Shown: one piece after another, positions 1 to 6,959 of the stretch
Layout of the letters: each line of letters starts with the position of its first letter
How positions within the stretch are numbered: the first letter of the stretch is position 1
Position numbers and translations under genes: made by a program
Assembly (NCBI GenBank): GCA_965215855.1
Contig: CBDCER010000003.1
Coordinates: 3,286,001 to 3,350,000, forward strand
Origin: J027 sp965215855
GTDB lineage: Bacteria; Chloroflexota; Anaerolineae; Aggregatilineales; J027
Length of the DNA stretch: 64,000 nucleotides
Reading direction: 5' to 3'
Notes under the pieces: generated by a model
The model's database searches: none
What the model was told of the DNA's origin: nothing
What the model saw: the letters and a program-made list of their open reading frames with translations, nothing else

Positions 1-1087
1 CATCTTGCGTTAATAGTCCTTTGGCGATCAATGTGTTGATTTCTTGGGCAAAGCGATCCTGGACGCGTTCCTCATAACGTGCTTCAAATGCATGTAGCGA
101 CAACCCTTCGTCTAATAGGCGCAGGCCCATAAACAGCGTCTCCCCCATATCCGTCTCGCGCTCAATCGCTTCAGCTTTGATGGTCGCCGGAGTTTGTGGG
201 AAAGCGTGTTGCGTTGAGTTCTGCAGACGCTCGATATAGAGTTCGGGGCGCATAGCGTTGACTGTGCGCGTCATGGCGGCATAGCCGTGTGCCCCAGCCC
301 CCAGACCCAGATAGGGCAAGTTGCGCCAATATTGTAGATTATGGCGACACGCCTGATCGGGCAAGGCCCAGTTACTGATTTCGTATTGAATGAATCCGGC
401 GTCTTCCAGTATATCAGTGGCATCTTCGTACATATCCGCTACCAGATCAGAATCGGGCGCTGTTAGTTCGCCATATTTGACCTGGCGAGTCATGGGCGTG
501 CCCGATTCCAGGCTCAGGGCATACAATGAAACATGATCGGGCGACAGCGCCAGGGCTTTGCGTAGGCTTTCTCGCCATGCTGTCCGAGTTTGGTGTGGAG
601 CGCCATAGATCAAGTCCAGATTCAAGTTATCGAAGCCCGCTCGCCGCGCGTCGGCTACGGCTTGTTGGGTTGCAGAAAAATCATGCAGGCGTCCGAACAA
701 CTGAAGTTCGGATGCGTGCGCCGATTGCATCCCGATGCTCAGGCGCGTGATGCCTGCCTCTCGCAACGCTGCCAGTTTGGGATAGTCAATCGTCCCAGGG
801 TTAGCTTCGAGTGTCACCTCCAATGAGGTGCTGATGGCGAAGTGATCATGCACCGCCTGTAGAATCTGTGTGATATGCTGGGTTGTCAGCAGACTGGGGG
901 TTCCTCCGCCAAAGTAGACAGTATGTGCCTCTAATCCACTGAAATGGCTGATTTCCTGAATGAGTGCTTGTACATAATCGTCAAGCAGGTCATCCAGGTC
1001 AGTGTAAGTGTTGAAAGCACAGTAAGTACATCGGACACGACAGAACGGGATATGAATGTAAAGTGCGTAGGGCGTGTCGATCTGCAA
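1..1087 (-). CDS. hemW: HemW-like radical SAM heme chaperone (3' end cut by window)
   Basis: About 362 residues are visible; the C-terminus lies beyond the left edge. The N-terminus reads IHIPFCRVRCTYC, with the radical SAM cysteines at about residues 16, 20 and 23 (CxxxCxxC), followed by the GGGTPS loop. This is the HemW/HemN-like branch; HemW binds heme and 4Fe-4S and acts in heme delivery rather than as a coproporphyrinogen oxidase. An in-frame stop lies just upstream and doubles as the stop of the TPR gene, so the start must be downstream of it. TTG at 1087 is the best available start, with only a weak AGGA upstream. It is the last visible gene of an elp3-TPR-hemW run with gaps under 20 bp. 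Confidence 0.85.
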   Translation of the reverse strand, partial: MQIDTPYALYIHIPFCRVRCTYCAFNTYTDLDDLLDDYVQALIQEISHFSGLEAHTVYFGGGTPSLLTTQHITQILQAVHDHFAISTSLEVTLEANPGTIDYPKLAALREAGITRLSIGMQSAHASELQLFGRLHDFSATQQAVADARRAGFDNLNLDLIYGAPHQTRTAWRESLRKALALSPDHVSLYALSLESGTPMTRQVKYGELTAPDSDLVADMYEDATDILEDAGFIQYEISNWALPDQACRHNLQYWRNLPYLGLGAGAHGYAAMTRTVNAMRPELYIERLQNSTQHAFPQTPATIKAEAIERETDMGETLFMGLRLLDEGLSLHAFEARYEERVQDRFAQEINTLIAKGLLTQD

Positions 1088-1102
1088 GATTGGCAGGGAT
1101 TC

Positions 1103-1669
1103 CTATGACTGTTTTTGCTTCTTTTCTTTAGCTTTGATCTCGCGTTTCAGACGATTGAAGTGTTTTTTAGCGAGTTTGTGGCGCTTATCTTTGTCATTGG
1201 TGGTCTGCATGGCATTGTCTAGGTCATCACGAGCACGTTCCAGGTTGCCGAGGGCATAGTGGGCAGCAGCGCGGGTGAAGAAGATCTCATGGCGCAACGG
1301 CGCGAAACGTTGGGCGGTCGAGAGATGCTCAATCGCTTCATCGTAATTCTTGCGGCGAAAGGCCAGTAGTCCCTGGACATAGTGTACCAGCCATTGCCGG
1401 GCATCTATTTTGAGAGCATGATCCAGGTCTTCTTTGGCATCATCTTCCTGCTTCATCTCGATCAAGATCATCCCGCGTGTGGCGTATAGTTCGCCGTTGC
1501 GCGGGTTGTCATGGATGGCTTCATCTAGATCGGCCAGTGCATCATCCAGTTTCCCTTTTCCAAAGAAATCTAGCCCGCGCTCCAGGTGGCGTTCCCATAG
1601 GGATAGAGGTTGCCCGTGCGAGATGCGAGCTTTGGGGGCAAAGATGCGCTTGCGTCGTCGTCTGAACAT
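1103..1669 (-). CDS. TPR-repeat protein with basic C-terminal tail
   Basis: 188 residues. About four tetratricopeptide units span residues 27-160, followed by a Lys-rich, probably coiled C-terminal tail. There is no signal peptide or membrane segment, so it is probably a cytoplasmic protein-interaction scaffold. It starts 3 bp after the elp3 stop and ends 16 bp before the hemW start, so the three genes are probably co-transcribed. No specific function can be assigned; a role with Elp3 or HemW is only suggested by position. Confidence 0.8.
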   Translation of the reverse strand: MFRRRRKRIFAPKARISHGQPLSLWERHLERGLDFFGKGKLDDALADLDEAIHDNPRNGELYATRGMILIEMKQEDDAKEDLDHALKIDARQWLVHYVQGLLAFRRKNYDEAIEHLSTAQRFAPLRHEIFFTRAAAHYALGNLERARDDLDNAMQTTNDKDKRHKLAKKHFNRLKREIKAKEKKQKQS

Positions 1670-1672
1670 GGT

Positions 1673-3472
1673 CTACAATTCGCGAAATTGATAAAGCTGA
1701 CCGTCAGTAAAATCGCGTTTGCGATAGTATGCACGAGTTCCAATGGCTGAAATCACCGCCAGTTGACGATAGCCTTTTTCCGTAGCGATTTCAACCGCAC
1801 GTTCGATCAAGCTGGTTCCTAATCCAGTATGTTGCGCTTGGCCCGATGCGGCCTCGCCGAGTTGCAGCGATTGTCCATAGACATGCACTTCGCGGATCAT
1901 CGCAGCATCTTCAAGTTCGGGGGTGATGGGTGATGCAGTGGGCAAAGCCAGCCGCAAGAAACCAGCGATCTGTCGATTGGGCGTGATATATTGCAGAAAA
2001 ACTTCCTCGCCACAACTGCTGGTATAACAGATTTCATCGAGCGATAGGGTTTCAGGTTCCACCGACCGGTTGCGGATTTCCCGCATCCGAATATCACCAC
2101 TACGTAATCCGCGTGCTTTTAGTTCGGCCTCGGCATACTCACGAAAATTGGTCAGCTTGTTACCAACTACAATATCCGTCGATGGAATATCACGCACGAC
2201 CCGCGTCAAGCGGCAATATTCAGGCGTGTTGGCGAGGACAGTGGTTAGAACCTCTAATAGTTCCTCGTGGGTATAGGGCTGCCATAATCCCTGCTCGTGA
2301 TATTGCATCAATTCGGCGCTTTCGATCAATGAACAGGGATAGATCTTCAGTTCATCAGGCCGAAAATCAGGATCATCGAACATTCTCGCATAGTCAGTAA
2401 CATCCAATGAAGGCGAAGAGCCATAGAGGTTTGGCATCCAATGAGCATGGATCTTAAAACCCGCCTGCCGCAGCAACTTGACCGCTCGTCGCGTCGCTGC
2501 TACATCGTGCCCGCGTTTATTAGCGGTCAGCACATCATCATTCAGACTTTGGAAACCAATTTGGACTTTGGTGCAGCCCAGACGTCGTATGCGTAGCACT
2601 TCCTCCACGCTGATGTGGTCGGGGCGCGTCTCGATCACCAGCCCCACCGAGCGACAAACTGCCGTTTCGTTTTCGCGGTGGATGGCTTCTAATTCATCCC
2701 AGGTGGCGAATTCGGTAACTGGCGTGCGCTCCACGACGCCCTGGGCGATGGCCTGGGCCTGTTCACGGGAACGATACATTTCATCACTGTAGATATTTTG
2801 CACCACTTGATTGTATGCTTGTGTCCCGGCGTTGATGGTCGCCTGCGTAGTATTGCGGATTGGATGCAACTGTGAATATTCTAGCAGTGCAGTTTCCACC
2901 TCGGCGGTGTGGTCTATACCGTTGCCAAAGTCGTGCATGGCGTCGAAAATGCGCTTGATGAACCAGATTTGATAGGTTTCGGGGTAGAATGACCATGTGC
3001 CACCCAGGATAATGATTTCAATCTTGTCCGTTGGGTGACCGATGTCTCGATAAGCCGTCAAACGGGCATAGGTTTGCAGATAGGGATCGAAGCTGTTGTT
3101 TTCAGCCCGCTGTGCCCCCGGCTCGTCAGCCAGATAGCTCTTCGGCATTCGTACATCATTCGGACAGAAGATGCACTTGCCAGGGCAGGGGAAAGGCTTA
3201 GTCAGCACAGTCAAGGGCGTGACACCCGAACGCGTCCGCACTGGCTTCCGGCGCAGGCGCTCTAGCATTGTGGGGTCGAAGGGAGGCAGGCCATTGGTTC
3301 CGGCAAATTCACGATAGGCACGAATCAACTCATCGCGGCGAAAGAAACCTTTGCCATCTTTGGGATATTTTCTGAGGATTTTGTTCAATTGCTTCAATGA
3401 GAAATCGGGTGATGCCACAATTTCCTGTAGAATAGCAATTAATGGCTCACGATAGCGTGCAAGTTTTTGCAT
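1673..3472 (-). CDS. elp3: Elp3 family tRNA uridine(34) carboxymethyl-forming enzyme (radical SAM + acetyltransferase)
   Basis: 599 residues, the usual length for stand-alone Elp3. An N-terminal tRNA-binding region is followed by a radical SAM core with cysteines at about 96, 100 and 103 in the Elp3-type motif PFPCPGKCIFCPND. The C-terminus (about 450-599) is a GNAT-like acetyl-CoA domain containing GLGTSLIERA. Elp3 uses SAM and acetyl-CoA to make 5-carboxymethyluridine at the tRNA wobble position; in eukaryotes it works within Elongator, and bacterial and archaeal versions act alone (Dehalococcoides Elp3 has been studied structurally). ATG at 3472 fits the family N-terminus. Its start is 11 bp from that of a divergent Trm9-like methyltransferase, which could act on its product. 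Confidence 0.93.
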   Translation of the reverse strand: MQKLARYREPLIAILQEIVASPDFSLKQLNKILRKYPKDGKGFFRRDELIRAYREFAGTNGLPPFDPTMLERLRRKPVRTRSGVTPLTVLTKPFPCPGKCIFCPNDVRMPKSYLADEPGAQRAENNSFDPYLQTYARLTAYRDIGHPTDKIEIIILGGTWSFYPETYQIWFIKRIFDAMHDFGNGIDHTAEVETALLEYSQLHPIRNTTQATINAGTQAYNQVVQNIYSDEMYRSREQAQAIAQGVVERTPVTEFATWDELEAIHRENETAVCRSVGLVIETRPDHISVEEVLRIRRLGCTKVQIGFQSLNDDVLTANKRGHDVAATRRAVKLLRQAGFKIHAHWMPNLYGSSPSLDVTDYARMFDDPDFRPDELKIYPCSLIESAELMQYHEQGLWQPYTHEELLEVLTTVLANTPEYCRLTRVVRDIPSTDIVVGNKLTNFREYAEAELKARGLRSGDIRMREIRNRSVEPETLSLDEICYTSSCGEEVFLQYITPNRQIAGFLRLALPTASPITPELEDAAMIREVHVYGQSLQLGEAASGQAQHTGLGTSLIERAVEIATEKGYRQLAVISAIGTRAYYRKRDFTDGQLYQFREL

Positions 3473-3483
3473 ACCTGAATCCC

Positions 3484-4197
3484 ATGGATAAAGAAACGAT
3501 TCATCGCCTGAACGACCTTAATCGGCAATTCTACAAGATTACTGCTACCGATTTCAACCAAACGCGGAACCAGCCCTGGCCGGGTTGGCTTGAATTGCTG
3601 CCTTATCTTCGCTCACCGTTGCGCGTCTTGGATGTTGGCTGTGGCAATGGACGCTTTGGGCTGTTTTTGGCTGAAAACCTGGGGCCAGAAATCATGTATC
3701 ATGGCCTGGATAACAGCCCGCAACTATTGGGTTTTGCTCGCCAATCCTTGACAGACGCTGGCATCAACTTCCAACTCTCGCACTATGATATCATCACCCA
3801 ACCATTGTCAGCAGGCAGCGAATACGATTTGGTGACGTTGTTTGGTGTCTTGCATCATATACCAGGATACCAGAATCGGATGGAATTGATGCGAGCGATA
3901 GCGCAACTCGTTGCGCCAGACGGTTTTTTAGCATTTGCTTGCTGGCGTTTCTACGAGATTTTGCGTTTTCGCCGCCGTATTATTCCCTGGCCGGAGGATT
4001 ACTCTGTCGAGCGCCATGATTATCTACTGGATTGGCAACGAGGCGAGACGGCGTTGCGTTATTGCCACTATGTTGATGATATTGAACACGCGGCATTGGT
4101 AGAATCCACCAGATTGACTGAAGTCACAACCTATCGCGCTGATGGCAAAACAAACGATCTCAATTGCTATAGCTTAGTCCAGAAAGCCCAAAGCTGA
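3484..4197 (+). CDS. Trm9/ALKBH8-like SAM-dependent tRNA methyltransferase (putative)
   Basis: 237 residues from ATG 3484; an in-frame ATG at 3442 would overlap elp3 by 31 bp and give 251. Residues 49-56 are the SAM-binding motif LDVGCGNG. What sets it apart from generic class I methyltransferases is resemblance, from memory of the family, to eukaryotic Trm9 and the ALKBH8 methyltransferase domain: FNQTRNQPWP at residues 24-33, an HHI segment after the acidic loop, a CW pair at the end of a core strand, and a C-terminal RYCHY segment. Trm9 methylates cm5U34, made by Elp3, to mcm5U34. A weak TAGAAT -10-like box lies at 3428-3433. The exact substrate is inferred. Confidence 0.75.
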   Translation: MDKETIHRLNDLNRQFYKITATDFNQTRNQPWPGWLELLPYLRSPLRVLDVGCGNGRFGLFLAENLGPEIMYHGLDNSPQLLGFARQSLTDAGINFQLSHYDIITQPLSAGSEYDLVTLFGVLHHIPGYQNRMELMRAIAQLVAPDGFLAFACWRFYEILRFRRRIIPWPEDYSVERHDYLLDWQRGETALRYCHYVDDIEHAALVESTRLTEVTTYRADGKTNDLNCYSLVQKAQS

Positions 4198-4488
4198 GGC
4201 CAGTGCCAACGTCACCAACAATGACGTGATGAGCAACACCCAGGCAATCAACCGCCCCGTCTGCTCTGCCGACAGGATGTTGAATTTCGTCTTGCGCTCG
4301 ACATTGCCCAACAAGTCCACCCGCATGTCCAGGACTTCATTTCCCTTCACCAAGCGTACACCATACAACGGTTTAGCAGCAATGCGCCAGCCCCCAGCTA
4401 TCAATTGTTCGACTTCCGGACGCAGGATGTTTTCAGCTTCTTCAGGCGAGATTACGTCTTCATCTGTGACGTCTGGGCGATCTTTCAC
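4174..4488 (-). CDS. Small single-pass membrane protein of unknown function
   Basis: 104 residues from GTG 4488. This start is preferred over a longer ATG reading because AAGGA lies about 8 bases upstream of it. The soluble N-terminal part (about 80 residues) is acidic and then carries a beta-rich stretch around GVRLVKGNEVLDMRVDLLG. The last about 23 residues are a single transmembrane helix, so it is probably tail-anchored with the domain in the cytoplasm. Its 3' end overlaps the methyltransferase 3' end by 24 bp, tail to tail. It is divergent from the tetR gene. No family is recognised. Confidence 0.7.
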   Translation of the reverse strand: MKDRPDVTDEDVISPEEAENILRPEVEQLIAGGWRIAAKPLYGVRLVKGNEVLDMRVDLLGNVERKTKFNILSAEQTGRLIAWVLLITSLLVTLALASALGFLD

Positions 4489-4521
4489 ACCATTTATCCT
4501 TCCTGATTGGTTTGCGCCGCT

Positions 4522-4530
4522 ATTGTAGCA
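4522..4530 (-). promoter_or_regulatory. Extended -10 promoter, minus strand
   Basis: Reads TGCTACAAT on the minus strand, a near-consensus extended -10 with no clear -35, placed to give a leader of about 30 nt for the small membrane protein starting at 4488. Confidence 0.5.
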
Positions 4531-4566
4531 CAAACCCCAAAATGTACTTCGTGGTAAGCTAGAGTC

Positions 4567-5178
4567 ATGAGCGATGATAACCTTATTTCACTGGGCGCTG
4601 ATGCCAATAATTTGCCGACCCGTGCCGATGCGGTACAAAATCGTGCTGACATCTTGCAAGTTGCCCAACGCCTGTTTCAACAACACGGCGTTGAGCAAGT
4701 GTCGATGTCTCAGATCGCTCGCGAAGCCCAAGTCGGCAAAGGAACCCTCTATCGTCATTTTCGCAGCAAACCCGAATTATGTCATGCACTGTTAGATAAC
4801 GAACAACGTGCCTTCCAAGATCGCGTATTTTGCCAATTGCGCGATTCGTCTGAGGCTCCCGTTGATAAACTGCGTTGGTTCTTGCGACAGGCCTATGATT
4901 ACACTGGTGAACACATTGATTTGCTGTTTGAAACCACACAGGGGCGGGTTGCTCAGGGTCGCCTTGAATTAGATCATCCGGCTCATCACTGGCAATGGAT
5001 GACCATTCGCGGTTTGTTGATGCAAATAGAGATGAACGGCGATGTTGAATATATGGCCGATGTCTTCTATGCACAATTAGACTCGCGCTTCTACTATTTC
5101 CAGCGTTATGTGCGCGGCTACGAACATGAACGTTTGGTAGACGGCGTCCTTGATCTCGTGAATCGCCTTTTCTCCTGA
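4567..5178 (+). CDS. TetR family transcriptional regulator
   Basis: 203 residues. The N-terminal TetR DNA-binding domain has its helix-turn-helix at about residues 45-68, containing SQIAREAQVGKGTLYRHF. The C-terminal ligand-binding and dimerisation part is not informative about the inducer. It lies 110 bp upstream of yceI in the same direction, and the intervening DNA carries two copies of a CGGAC-N4-GTCCG palindrome over a good promoter. This strongly suggests that it represses yceI. Its own expression may be separate, since no operator is seen upstream of 4567. Confidence 0.93.
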   Translation: MSDDNLISLGADANNLPTRADAVQNRADILQVAQRLFQQHGVEQVSMSQIAREAQVGKGTLYRHFRSKPELCHALLDNEQRAFQDRVFCQLRDSSEAPVDKLRWFLRQAYDYTGEHIDLLFETTQGRVAQGRLELDHPAHHWQWMTIRGLLMQIEMNGDVEYMADVFYAQLDSRFYYFQRYVRGYEHERLVDGVLDLVNRLFS

Positions 5179-5204
5179 TTTTAACTTTCTCATCAATCTC
5201 TAAT

Positions 5205-5234
5205 TTGACAACCGGACACCAGTCCGTTTATGAT
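5205..5234 (+). promoter_or_regulatory. yceI promoter (TTGACA-18-TATGAT)
   Basis: -35 TTGACA at 5205-5210 and -10 TATGAT at 5229-5234, spaced by 18 bp. The first TetR operator fills the spacer, and a second lies just past the expected start point. Confidence 0.75.
5211..5229 (+). promoter_or_regulatory. Putative TetR operator O1
   Basis: Palindrome ACCGGAC-acca-GTCCGTTT with core CGGAC (5213-5217) and GTCCG (5222-5226). It sits between the -35 and -10 boxes, so occupancy would block RNA polymerase. Confidence 0.7.
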
Positions 5235-5243
5235 TTTCGAGTA

Positions 5244-5263
5244 AAACGGACTTTCGTCCGGTT
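5244..5263 (+). promoter_or_regulatory. Putative TetR operator O2
   Basis: Palindrome AAACGGAC-tttc-GTCCGGTT with core 5247-5251 and 5256-5260. It is the reverse-oriented copy of O1: apart from the central four bases it matches the reverse complement of O1. The centres are 34 bp apart. Confidence 0.7.
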
Positions 5264-5287
5264 ATCGTCAAAATGAGGAGGAAAACA

Positions 5288-5830
5288 ATGGCACGCTGGA
5301 AGTTTGATCCCGCACATTCAGGTGCAGATTTTACAGTACGACACATGATGGTCTCGAAAGTTCGGGGCACATTCTCCGGTATCTCTGGTTGGTTGGAATT
5401 TGATGAAGATGCACCAGAGAACTCGCAGATCGAAGCTCAAATTGATGTGAACACCGTCAATACACAGGTCGAAGACCGCGACAATCACTTGCGTTCGGCT
5501 GATTTCTTCGATGTTGCCAATTATCCGACCATGACTTTCAAGAGCAAGTCGATCAACCTCACAGGGGATGATTCAGGTCAGGTGACGGGTGATCTCACCA
5601 TTCGGGGCGTGACTCGCGAAGTGACGTTCAATGTCGAATACTTCGGTCAGACGACCAGTCCTTACGGCGATCAACGGGCCGGATTCAGCGGTGCAGTCAA
5701 GATCAACCGTGAGGATTTTGGCCTGACATGGAACATGGCATTAGAAGCTGGCGGCGTACTGGTTGGCAAGGATGTGCAGATCAACGTTGAACTTCAGGCC
5801 ATCAAGGAAACAGTTGGTGAACCTGCCTGA
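5288..5830 (+). CDS. YceI family protein
   Basis: 180 residues. The start ATG 5288 is set by a strong GAGGAGG SD site at 5275-5281; a start 15 bp earlier would lie on the SD itself. The protein follows the YceI pattern: an N-terminal DPAHSGADFTVRHMMVSKV strand pair, GLTWNMALEAGGVLVG near the end and a lipocalin-like beta-barrel length. Some members bind isoprenoid chains. No signal peptide is present, so it is probably cytoplasmic here. The TetR operator pair upstream suggests induction by a small molecule or stress. Confidence 0.9.
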   Translation: MARWKFDPAHSGADFTVRHMMVSKVRGTFSGISGWLEFDEDAPENSQIEAQIDVNTVNTQVEDRDNHLRSADFFDVANYPTMTFKSKSINLTGDDSGQVTGDLTIRGVTREVTFNVEYFGQTTSPYGDQRAGFSGAVKINREDFGLTWNMALEAGGVLVGKDVQINVELQAIKETVGEPA

Positions 5831-5859
5831 GCCATCAAAACTGATCATTATCTAATAAC

Positions 5860-5891
5860 AAAAGGCCCCCTGATGCAGATTGGGGGCTTTT
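5860..5891. terminator. Bidirectional rho-independent terminator
   Basis: An AAAAGGCCCCC / GGGGGCTTTT stem with an 11 nt loop lies between the convergent yceI and cytochrome genes. It has A/T tails on both sides, so it can serve both strands. Confidence 0.8.
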
Positions 5892-5914
5892 GTGTTGTGG
5901 AAAAGTCGGGGGAA

Positions 5915-6853
5915 TTAGGGTTGGGAACGAATCCAGGCGATGATCGCATCAATGTCCGCGTCGGTCATATTCCCGAAGGCAAAAGCTGGCATAAAGAACA
6001 CCGGCTCGCCGTCAGGTTTGATACCGTCGTGGAGTAGTGTTTGCAGTTCCTCATCGGTCCACTCACCCATTTCCGACTGTGCCAGTGAGGGTAGCTGGAA
6101 AGCACCGAATTCACTGTGGACTGTGACCTGGCCGATAGCCGGTCCTGTCGGGTCTAATTGCCCTTCTTCAGTAACTGAACCATGACAACGAACGCAGGCT
6201 GTGACATGGCTCGCCAGATATGTACCGTACTCAAGCTGATCGTCCATGTTCGGAGCGGGGAATTCGGCATCAGGATCAATCTCTGGCACGGTTCGTACAT
6301 CCTCCCGTGTGCCTTCGTAAATCGTGGCTTCGGCGATTTCATTCTCTTCCGGTTCCAGGGACCGCAGATAGGCAATAATGGCGGTCATGTCTTCATCTGA
6401 CATATCCGCGTAAGCAGCATAGGACATGGGCGGTAACAGCGTCGTCCCGTCGGGGCGCACGCCATAACGGATAGCATTCTCGATTTCCTCATCGGTCCAG
6501 TCCCCAAGCACGGTCAGGTTGGGAGCAACAACAGTTCCCCAGGGTTCGTAGGCAAATTCAAGACCACCGGCGAGACTGGCGTTCAGGGGATCGGTGTAAG
6601 CAGCACTATAGTCACCATAGCCAATATGACAACTTTGGCAGGCTGCAACAGCCTGAACCAGATATTGCCCCTGTGCAACCAGTTCATCCTCATCACTAAC
6701 GCCACCACCGTCGCCGGGTTCTTCGGTTTCTGCGGGGTCTTGTGCGAAGGATTGGCCGGGTTGTTGAATTGCCAACGAAAAGATGAGAATCACTCCCCCT
6801 ATAATCATCAGTAGAGGTACAATAGTTTTCAATAATGGTTTATTTGTTTGCAT
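5915..6853 (-). CDS. Diheme c-type cytochrome, membrane anchored or secreted
   Basis: 312 residues. A hydrophobic N-terminal segment (about 9-29) serves as signal or anchor and is followed by an acidic, Gly-rich linker. Two cytochrome c domains follow, with heme motifs CQSCH (C72-H76) and CVRCH (C220-H224). Each ends with an M-T/S-D-x-D...IIAYLRS-type helix carrying likely Met axial ligands. It acts outside the membrane in electron transfer; the partner is unknown. An excellent SD (GAGGAGG) precedes ATG 6853. It diverges from glpD, a quinone-linked dehydrogenase, which is suggestive but not proof of a shared electron pathway. Confidence 0.88.
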   Translation of the reverse strand: MQTNKPLLKTIVPLLMIIGGVILIFSLAIQQPGQSFAQDPAETEEPGDGGGVSDEDELVAQGQYLVQAVAACQSCHIGYGDYSAAYTDPLNASLAGGLEFAYEPWGTVVAPNLTVLGDWTDEEIENAIRYGVRPDGTTLLPPMSYAAYADMSDEDMTAIIAYLRSLEPEENEIAEATIYEGTREDVRTVPEIDPDAEFPAPNMDDQLEYGTYLASHVTACVRCHGSVTEEGQLDPTGPAIGQVTVHSEFGAFQLPSLAQSEMGEWTDEELQTLLHDGIKPDGEPVFFMPAFAFGNMTDADIDAIIAWIRSQP

Positions 6854-6959
6854 ATGTGCCTCCTCATTGATACGACGATTTGTTTATTTTAGAGGTGCTG
6901 CCGTTTTTGCGAAGAAACATGAGCGTTTCATTAATAGTGCTGAAAGGCAAAGACCGGTC

